Positions 5,229 to 9,392 of a stretch of DNA of 9,392 bases are shown here, in pieces. Source of the DNA: Candidatus Corynebacterium faecipullorum (GTDB taxonomy: Bacteria > Actinomycetota > Actinomycetes > Mycobacteriales > Mycobacteriaceae); contig DXEO01000001.1 in the NCBI GenBank assembly GCA_019114925.1, positions 1 to 9,392 on the forward strand, written 5' to 3'. The stretch's first letter is position 1; every line of letters starts with the position of its first letter. Under the pieces are notes generated by a model. That model had not been told where the DNA came from and did not search any database. It saw nothing but the letters and a program-made list of their open reading frames with translations. The position numbers were made by a program, and so were the translations under genes.

Positions 5229-6502
5229 ACCAGCTGACGAAGCTGGTTGACGATGTCCCCAACGGGGACGTCGTGCTGCTCGTGCGCGCGCAGGTCCTTG
5301 AGCGCCACGGAGCCAGCCTCTAGCTCTTGGTCACCGAGGACGAGCGCGAAGCGGGCGTTGGCGCGGTCAGCGCCCTTCATCGCTCCCTTGAGGCCACGGT
5401 CGCCGAAGGACATATCAGCAGAAATGCCGGCCTTGCGTAGGTCATTAATGATGCTGACCATTTTCTGCTTCGCCGCAGCACCCAGGGCCACACCGTAGAC
5501 GGCCACGCGCTCGTCGACGCCCTCAAGCTCGACGCCCTCTGCCTCGAGGGCCAGAATGGTTCGGTCCACACCAAGGCCATAGCCAATGCCGGACAGCTCC
5601 TGCCCGCCAAGCTGGGCCATGAGGCCGTCATAGCGGCCACCACCACCGATGCCGGACTGTGCGCCAAGGCCATCGTGGACGAACTCGAAACAGGTCTTCG
5701 TGTAATAGTCCAGGCCGCGGACCATCCGCGGGTTGATAGTGTATGGCACGCCCATGTCATCAAGCAGGCCGGTGACCGTTTCAAAATGCTCGCGGCACTC
5801 GGCATTGAGGTGATCGAGCACCAGGGGAGCATCAACAAGCTGCTCTTGGACCTCTGGGCGCTTGTCATCGAGCACGCGCAGGGGGTTGAGCTCCGCGCGG
5901 GCCTTGGTTTCCTCATCTAGATCCAGCTTGAACAGGAACTCCTGCAGCTTCTCGCGGTAGGCCGGGCGACAGTCGTGGTCACCCAAGCTGGTCAGCTCAA
6001 GGCGGAATTGGCTCAGGCCTAGGCTGCGGTAGGAGCGATCCGCCAAGGCAATGATCTCTGCGTCCAGAGCCGGATCATCCACGCCGATGGCCTCCACACC
6101 GACCTGCTGCAGCTGGCGGTAGCGGCCCGCCTGCGGGCGCTCGTAGCGGAAGAAGGGGCCGAAATAGTTGAGCTTCACCGGAAGCTGGCCGCGGTCAAGG
6201 TTGTGTTCAATGACCGCGCGCATGACACCCGCGGTGCCCTCTGGTCGCAGCGTTACGGAACGGTCACCGCGATCGGCGAAGGTGTACATCTCCTTCGACA
6301 CCACGTCCGTGGACTCCCCTACGCCGCGGGCGAAGAGCGATGTGTCCTCAAAGACGGGGAGTTCGATGTGCTGGAAGCCGGACAGGTGTGCCTGATGCAC
6401 GAAGGCCTCACGGACCTTGGCAAAGATGGCCGATTGCGGCGGGACGTAGTCCGGCACACCCTTAGGCGCGGACAGGGCTTTGAACTGCTTCTTATCACTC
6501 AC
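5225..6502 (-). CDS. hisS: Histidyl-tRNA synthetase
   Basis: Class II aminoacyl-tRNA synthetase that charges tRNA-His in the cytoplasm. It has 425 residues, full length for the family. The N-terminal PKGVPDYVPP (13-22) leads into motif 1. Motif 2 has TLRPEGTAGVMR (84-95) and FGPFFRYERPQAGRYRQ (114-130). The two histidine motifs are RGLDYY (262-267) and GGGGRYDGL (286-294). Motif 3 is GIGYGLGVDR (305-314, with the ATP-binding Arg). Residues about 330-425 form the anticodon-binding domain. The start is GTG at 6502; no ATG or other likely start is nearby. GGAGG on the minus strand (6520-6516) lies 13 bases upstream, inside the end of the hydrolase gene. It is the last gene of the tpx-hydrolase-hisS operon, 5 bases after the hydrolase stop. 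Its TAG sits in the second copy of the 15-bp duplication, converging with sdaA. Confidence 0.97.
   Translation of the reverse strand: MSDKKQFKALSAPKGVPDYVPPQSAIFAKVREAFVHQAHLSGFQHIELPVFEDTSLFARGVGESTDVVSKEMYTFADRGDRSVTLRPEGTAGVMRAVIEHNLDRGQLPVKLNYFGPFFRYERPQAGRYRQLQQVGVEAIGVDDPALDAEIIALADRSYRSLGLSQFRLELTSLGDHDCRPAYREKLQEFLFKLDLDEETKARAELNPLRVLDDKRPEVQEQLVDAPLVLDHLNAECREHFETVTGLLDDMGVPYTINPRMVRGLDYYTKTCFEFVHDGLGAQSGIGGGGRYDGLMAQLGGQELSGIGYGLGVDRTILALEAEGVELEGVDERVAVYGVALGAAAKQKMVSIINDLRKAGISADMSFGDRGLKGAMKGADRANARFALVLGDQELEAGSVALKDLRAHEQHDVPVGDIVNQLRQLV
5228..5274. terminator. Two stem-loops at the sdaA/hisS convergence, possible bidirectional terminator
   Basis: AACCAGCT (5228-5235) pairs perfectly with AGCTGGTT (5241-5248). 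Next to it, ACGATGTCCCC (5250-5260) pairs with GGGGACGTCGT (5264-5274) with one G-T wobble and a 3-base loop. They lie in the last codons of hisS and just after the sdaA stop. Neither strand has a T-tract after the stems, so a classical intrinsic terminator is not shown and part of the symmetry may be codon coincidence. Confidence 0.3.
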
Positions 6503-6507
6503 GCCCT

Positions 6508-7152
6508 TTAGAGTACCTCCCCCGCTGCGCGTAGAAACGGATTAGTCGCGCGTTCGCGGCGCATGGTCGTGGTCGGGCCGTGGCCCGGCAAGATAGCGAG
6601 GGAGTCATCAAGGCCCCACACCGGACCGCGCAGTGAACGTTGCATCGCGCCGTGGTCGGAGTGCGGCAAGTCGGTGCGCCCGATGGAGCCCTTAAACAGC
6701 ACGTCGCCCGTCAGGGCAATCCCTTCAGCCACGAGGATGACGCATCCCGGCGAATGCCCCGGCGCATGGAGCAGATCGAACTCAAGGCCAACAAGCCTCA
6801 ACGTTTCTCCGCCGATCAAGTCGCGGCGGTCCGCTACTTGCTTCATGGAGGCAGCAGCAAAGAGCATCTGCGACTCGGGGGACACACCGGAGCCATCCAC
6901 CAGCATGAACGCGTCATCCGGGTGGATGTAGACCGGTAGGTCAAACTCGGCGGCATCGCGCGTGTGGTCAATGTGGCCGTGGGTGAGCACGACGGCTTTA
7001 AACTCCAAGGACTTCTCACGCGCGAGCTGCTCAAGCTTCTCGCGCGTGTGCATCCCTGGGTCCACGATGAACGCCTGAGAACCGTTAGCCACCACATAAG
7101 TGTTGGTTTTATAAGGCCCAGCGGCGAAACCGTAGATTTCGGGAGTGCTCAT
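6508..7152 (-). CDS. Metallo-beta-lactamase-fold hydrolase, glyoxalase II-like
   Basis: Predicted cytoplasmic zinc hydrolase of the glyoxalase II-like (YcbL-type) branch. It has 214 residues. The metal site is intact: THGHIDH (57-63; His58, His60, Asp62, His63), His133 in APGHSPG, Asp150 in TGD and His191 in LPGHG. This small form lacks the C-terminal glutathione-binding domain of true glyoxalase II, and actinobacteria use mycothiol rather than glutathione, so the thioester substrate is unknown. The start ATG (7152-7150) overlaps the tpx stop by one base (TAATG), indicating translational coupling. hisS begins 5 bases after its stop. A homologue next to hisS is a familiar actinobacterial arrangement (Rv2581c-Rv2580c in M. 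tuberculosis, from memory), but no functional link to tRNA charging is established. Confidence 0.9.
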   Translation of the reverse strand: MSTPEIYGFAAGPYKTNTYVVANGSQAFIVDPGMHTREKLEQLAREKSLEFKAVVLTHGHIDHTRDAAEFDLPVYIHPDDAFMLVDGSGVSPESQMLFAAASMKQVADRRDLIGGETLRLVGLEFDLLHAPGHSPGCVILVAEGIALTGDVLFKGSIGRTDLPHSDHGAMQRSLRGPVWGLDDSLAILPGHGPTTTMRRERATNPFLRAAGEVL

Positions 7153-7649
7153 TACTTGAGGGCTGCCAAAGCTGCGTCGTAGTCCGGCTCAGTCGTGACC
7201 TCCGGAACCAGCTCGGTGTAGGTCACCTTGTGGTCCTCGTCCGTGACGATGACCGCGCGGGCGAACAATCCCTTGAGCGGGGAGCCTTCCAGGACTAGAC
7301 CGAGCTTATCGGCGAAATCAGAGCGGAAATCAGAAGCGCTGACGACGTTCTCGATGCCTTCTGCAGCGCAGAAACGCTCCTGCGCGAAAGGCAGGTCGCG
7401 GGAGACGGACAGGACAACGGTGTTCTCTAGACCAGCTGCCTCTTCGTTGAACTTGCGCAGCTGTGCCGCGCACACACCAGTATCCACGGATGGGAAGCAG
7501 GACACCACCAGGCGCTTACCTGCGAAGTCAGCGTTGGTCAGCTCTGCCAAGTCGGTTCCCACGAGGGTGAAGTCCGGCAGGGAATCACCAACCTTGGGAA
7601 GCTCTGCGTTGGTTTCGACGGGTTCATTCTGAAAATTCGTTGTAGCCAT
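7152..7649 (-). CDS. tpx: Thiol peroxidase (atypical 2-Cys peroxiredoxin, Tpx)
   Basis: Reduces hydrogen and alkyl hydroperoxides with thioredoxin as the usual reductant; cytoplasmic. It has 165 residues, normal for Tpx. Visible: FPSVDTGVC (52-60) with peroxidatic Cys60 and the TxxC arrangement, SVSRDLPFAQERFC (81-94) with resolving Cys94, and the family-type GLFARAVIV (127-135) and YTELVPE (144-150). An extra Cys51 precedes the active-site loop. The frame is open upstream to 7754, but those 35 residues have no family resemblance and overlap the divergent promoter region, so the start is ATG 7649. There is no strong ribosome binding site; a -10 element 8 bases upstream suggests leaderless mRNA. 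First gene of the operon with the hydrolase and hisS. Redox regulation would be sensible but no operator is evident. Confidence 0.95.
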   Translation of the reverse strand: MATTNFQNEPVETNAELPKVGDSLPDFTLVGTDLAELTNADFAGKRLVVSCFPSVDTGVCAAQLRKFNEEAAGLENTVVLSVSRDLPFAQERFCAAEGIENVVSASDFRSDFADKLGLVLEGSPLKGLFARAVIVTDEDHKVTYTELVPEVTTEPDYDAALAALK

Positions 7650-7657
7650 GACACCCA

Positions 7658-7663
7658 AGCGTA
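7658..7663 (-). promoter_or_regulatory. -10 element TACGCT of tpx, probably leaderless
   Basis: On the minus strand TACGCT (7663 to 7658) is followed by 8 bases and then the tpx ATG. This is the same spacing as for the CBS gene, placing the transcription start at or beside the start codon. No good -35 box is seen around 7681-7686. It would drive tpx, the hydrolase and hisS. Confidence 0.45.
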
Positions 7664-7705
7664 CTGACCCGCGGGGCGGCTCGCCACGGCGTACAACGGT
7701 GCGGT

Positions 7706-7711
7706 TAGGAT
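7706..7711 (+). promoter_or_regulatory. -10 element TAGGAT of the cyclophilin gene
   Basis: TAGGAT fits TANNNT and lies in the 107-base divergent gap, giving a leader of about 40 bases with GAAGGA (7744-7749) seven bases before the GTG start. The -35 region shows no clear consensus. It is back to back with the tpx promoter, about 43 bases apart. Confidence 0.35.
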
Positions 7712-7756
7712 GAGTGGGTCGAAAGTTTGTGAACCACCACAGTGAAGGAAACATAG

Positions 7757-8617
7757 GTGTCTACTAACAGCCAGCGCTTGGATGATGCGCTCAATCAGCT
7801 CGATCGCGAGCTGAAGTCCCGTGACCGCAAACAAAAGAGCCGACCGCTAGGCGTCGTTCTCATGGCCGCCGTGGTCATTATCGCCCTCGTTGGCGGTATC
7901 TGGTTCCTGTCCACGCGCTCGTCAGAGGAAGAAGAAATCCAGGCCGAAGAGTCCTCCGCTGCGAATACCACCACCGAAGCCCCCACTGCCGAGGCTTTGA
8001 GCGGCAAGCGCGCCAAGCCCCTTGGTGAGACCGTCACCTGTGAATACACCGAGTCCGGCGACGCGTCCCGCGAGGTCCCCACTCCGCAGGGCAAGGACAT
8101 TCCTGCCAAGGGTGAGGTGACCGTCAACTTCGCCACCAAGCAAGGCGATATTGAAATGACTCTTGATCGCTCCCTGGCTCCGTGCACCGTCAACGCGATT
8201 ACGGACATGATTTCGGCGAAGTACTACGACGACACCGTGTGCCACCGCATGACTGATGGCGGCATCTTCGTCTTGCAGTGCGGTGATCCGTCCGGCAAGG
8301 GTTCGGGTGGACCGGGCTTCCAGTTCGCCAACGAGTACCCCACTGATGAGGCCGACGATGCTGCAATGGCCCAGCCGGCGCTGTACCCGAAGGGTTCCAT
8401 CGCCATGGCTAACGCCGGTGAGGACACCAATGGTTCCCAGTTCTTCATTAACTACAAGGACTCGGAGCTTCCTCCTGCCTACACTTACTTTTGCAACCTG
8501 ACGGAGAAGGGTCAGAAAACCATCGACGCCATTGCCGCTAAGGGCGTCAAGGATGGGAAATCCGATGGTGAACCCGCTGAAGAGGTTCGCATTACCAAGG
8601 CCACCATCGAGAGTTAA
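7757..8617 (+). CDS. ppi: Membrane-anchored extracytoplasmic cyclophilin (peptidyl-prolyl cis-trans isomerase)
   Basis: Predicted proline isomerase assisting protein folding outside the cytoplasmic membrane. It has 286 residues. Residues 1-30 are charged and helical with Lys/Arg next to the membrane segment (about 31-52), which favours an N-in, C-out signal anchor. Residues 53-90 are an acidic Ser/Thr/Ala linker. The cyclophilin domain runs from about 120 to 285: HRM with the catalytic-type Arg164, FVLQCGDPSGKGSGGPGFQF (171-190), SIAMANAGEDTNGSQFFINY (214-233). The position of the human CypA Trp121 appears to be non-aromatic, which would predict weak cyclosporin binding. Five cysteines (95, 143, 162, 175, 246) lie in the exported part. 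GTG start with GAAGGA seven bases upstream. It resembles actinobacterial PpiB (Rv2582), also divergent from a hydrolase-hisS pair; tpx intervenes here. It ends in a strong terminator. Confidence 0.92.
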   Translation: MSTNSQRLDDALNQLDRELKSRDRKQKSRPLGVVLMAAVVIIALVGGIWFLSTRSSEEEEIQAEESSAANTTTEAPTAEALSGKRAKPLGETVTCEYTESGDASREVPTPQGKDIPAKGEVTVNFATKQGDIEMTLDRSLAPCTVNAITDMISAKYYDDTVCHRMTDGGIFVLQCGDPSGKGSGGPGFQFANEYPTDEADDAAMAQPALYPKGSIAMANAGEDTNGSQFFINYKDSELPPAYTYFCNLTEKGQKTIDAIAAKGVKDGKSDGEPAEEVRITKATIES

Positions 8618-8640
8618 GTCTTACCCCCTTTACGGTGATC

Positions 8641-8677
8641 AGCCTCGCTCACGTTCAGTGAGCGGGGCTTTTCCTTT
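8641..8677 (+). terminator. Intrinsic terminator of the cyclophilin gene
   Basis: AGCCTCGCTCAC (8641-8652) pairs with GTGAGCGGGGCT (8658-8669) over 12 bp with a single G-T wobble and a 5-base loop. It is followed by TTTTCCTTT. It begins 24 bases after the stop codon. Confidence 0.9.
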
Positions 8678-8698
8678 CCCAACCCTCACTATCCATCG

Positions 8699-8743
8699 TG
8701 GTCTAAGAATTTCTTAAGCTTGAGCTGTTCATTTGGTAGACCA
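8699..8743. promoter_or_regulatory. Nested inverted repeats upstream of the small secreted protein gene
   Basis: TGGTCTA (8699-8705) is repeated inverted as TAGACCA (8737-8743). Overlapping its left arm is TAAGAA-T-TTCTTA (8704-8716), a 13-base near-palindrome. The A/T-rich block lies about 95 bases upstream of the candidate -35 box, so it could be an upstream activator or repressor site. The rest of the 228-base gap (8678-8906) contains no gene that I can support. Confidence 0.35.
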
Positions 8744-8835
8744 TTTCTCACACCCACGCCCTGATCCGAACCAAATCCCAGCTCACATGCGGCGGACAGC
8801 AGCCACACAGATTCATCAACTGATTGCCAAATCAA

Positions 8836-8864
8836 TTGCAAAACCCTCAATGCCTCAGTAGCAT
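8836..8864 (+). promoter_or_regulatory. Promoter of the small secreted protein gene (TTGCAA, 17-bp spacer, TAGCAT)
   Basis: TTGCAA at 8836-8841 and TAGCAT at 8859-8864 are separated by exactly 17 bases, the best -35/-10 pair in the window. The predicted start near 8871 gives a leader of about 36 bases that contains AAGGA (8896-8900), six bases before the ATG at 8907. Confidence 0.6.
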
Positions 8865-8906
8865 CTGTGAGGTCTTTGAAATTTCCGAGATGTATAAGGA
8901 ACGAGA

Positions 8907-9251
8907 ATGAAGCTCTTCTCCCGTAAGGCCCTTGTCGCTGCTGCTACCACCGCTGCCGTTTCCCTGTCCGGCGTGACCGTTGCTAACGCTGAGACCACCA
9001 CCCCGGAGGCCACCGCTACGGCTACCACCACCCCGGAAGCTCCGTCCACCACCAAGCCGGCCGGTGAGCCCACCCCGACTCCGAGCAAGAAGGACGAGGG
9101 CTCCTCTTCTTCCTCTTCTGATGATTCTGAGGGTTCTTCTATCTTCGACATGGATCCGCGCAAGATCCGCGACTGGATCGCTGTCTTCACCGCCATCATC
9201 AGCGCTCTGGGCACCGTCATTGCTTTCTACAACAAGAACTTCGCTAAGTAA
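8907..9251 (+). CDS. Small secreted Thr/Pro- and Ser-rich protein with C-terminal hydrophobic helix, unknown function
   Basis: I do not recognise a named family. It has 114 residues. Residues 1-28 are a typical Sec signal peptide (MKLFSRK, Ala-rich core, cleavage expected after VANA). The mature part begins with two decapeptide repeats, TTTPEATATA and TTTPEAPSTT (30-49), continues Pro/Thr/Lys-rich (50-62), then has an acidic hexaserine-containing linker (about 63-78). The C-terminus has charged DPRKIRDW (83-90), a hydrophobic stretch of about 17 residues (91-107) and a basic tail YNKNFAK. This suggests an exposed, possibly glycosylated stalk anchored by a C-terminal helix in the inner membrane or the corynebacterial mycomembrane. 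Corynebacterial PorA/PorH porins lack signal peptides, so it is not one of those. AAGGA lies six bases before ATG, and it has its own promoter. Strong codon bias (GCT, ACC, TCC, CGT) suggests high expression. A paralog follows 56 bases downstream. Confidence 0.8.
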   Translation: MKLFSRKALVAAATTAAVSLSGVTVANAETTTPEATATATTTPEAPSTTKPAGEPTPTPSKKDEGSSSSSSDDSEGSSIFDMDPRKIRDWIAVFTAIISALGTVIAFYNKNFAK

Positions 9252-9252
9252 G

Positions 9253-9300
9253 TCAGATCGAATAGGTCAGACTTTCCGTTCACATTCGAATCAGATTAGG
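9253..9300 (+). repeat. Imperfect repeated words between the two secreted-protein genes
   Basis: TCAGAT occurs at 9253-9258 and 9291-9296, and TCGAAT at 9258-9263 and 9286-9291. TAGG follows each TCAGAT (after four bases at 9263-9266, directly at 9297-9300). The second occurrence forms the ribosome binding region of the downstream gene. This could be a trace of the duplication that produced the tandem genes; it is short enough to be chance. Confidence 0.3.
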
Positions 9301-9307
9301 ACACGCC

Positions 9308-9392
9308 ATGAAGTTCTTCTCCCGTAAGTCCATCGTTGCTGCTGCTACTGCTGCAACCATCGCTTTCTCCGGTACCGCAGTTGCTTCCGCAG
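9308..9392 (+). CDS. Second small secreted protein, 5' part only (paralog of the preceding gene)
   Basis: The frame is open to the window end and gives 28 residues, all of them signal peptide: MKFFSRKSIVAAATAATIAF followed by SGTAVASA, with cleavage expected after ASA. It is identical to the signal peptide of the preceding gene at 17 of 28 positions, with no gap, so the two are likely paralogs; the mature part is not visible. AGGA (9298-9301) lies six bases before the ATG. No terminator or clear promoter is seen in the 56-base gap, so co-transcription with the upstream gene is likely. Confidence 0.72.
   Translation, partial: MKFFSRKSIVAAATAATIAFSGTAVASA

Noticed and set aside
5377..5916. A 179-codon minus-strand frame overlapping hisS
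   Set aside because: It is an alternative frame of hisS itself. The product is Ser/Ala/Arg-rich without motifs, while the hisS frame carries every class II synthetase motif.
7650..7754. 35-residue N-terminal extension of Tpx
   Set aside because: Tpx proteins start near the MATTNFQ position. The extension is unlike the family and runs through the divergent promoter region.
8618..8906. Possible small gene or small RNA in the gap before the secreted-protein gene
   Set aside because: No frame has a plausible start with a ribosome binding site. The gap is explained by the cyclophilin terminator, inverted repeats and a promoter; a small RNA cannot be supported by sequence alone.

Overview
The window looks like a stretch of a Corynebacterium chromosome. 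The evidence is moderately high GC with strong G/C bias at third codon positions, AAGGAG-type ribosome binding sites next to apparently leaderless starts, and a flavin oxidoreductase/flavin reductase pair that matches the families named after C. efficiens loci CE1758 and CE1759. The block hisS / glyoxalase-II-like hydrolase / membrane-anchored cyclophilin is also a familiar actinobacterial arrangement. The species cannot be fixed by eye. There is no rRNA, tRNA, CRISPR array, transposase or phage gene. Most of the window is housekeeping or metabolic; the right end is accessory-like.

Layout on the left, all plus strand: the 3' part of a PiT-type phosphate transporter (1-1041) ends in a hairpin terminator. 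A 240-residue protein follows (1177-1899), with a HEPN-like N-terminal domain and a CBS pair, probably from a leaderless transcript. Next is a two-gene unit of a luciferase-like flavin monooxygenase (1945-3051) and its FMN reductase (3052-3729), with stop and start codons abutting. L-serine dehydratase sdaA (3804-5213) comes next, with a TTG start, a perfect Shine-Dalgarno and its own promoter and inverted repeat.

Middle, minus strand: tpx (7649-7152), a metallo-beta-lactamase-fold hydrolase (7152-6508) and hisS (6502-5225) form one tightly packed operon read towards sdaA. The two transcription units converge exactly on a perfect 15-bp tandem duplication that carries the stop codons of both sdaA and hisS. 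Divergent from tpx is a membrane-anchored, extracytoplasmic cyclophilin (7757-8617), closed by a strong intrinsic terminator.

Right end: after a 228-bp intergenic region with a good sigma-A-type promoter and an inverted repeat, there is a small secreted Thr/Pro- and Ser-rich protein with a C-terminal hydrophobic helix (8907-9251). A second gene with a clearly homologous signal peptide (from 9308) is cut by the window end. This start of a tandem family of small exported proteins is the least explained content here.

Functionally, the LLM duo couples NAD(P)H-dependent flavin reduction to an unknown oxidation. SdaA converts serine to pyruvate through an oxygen-sensitive [4Fe-4S] cluster. Tpx removes peroxides. 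The cyclophilin probably assists folding outside the membrane. No complete new defence or mobile system is visible. The items most worth checking are the HEPN-CBS fusion, the stop-codon duplication and the small secreted paralogs.
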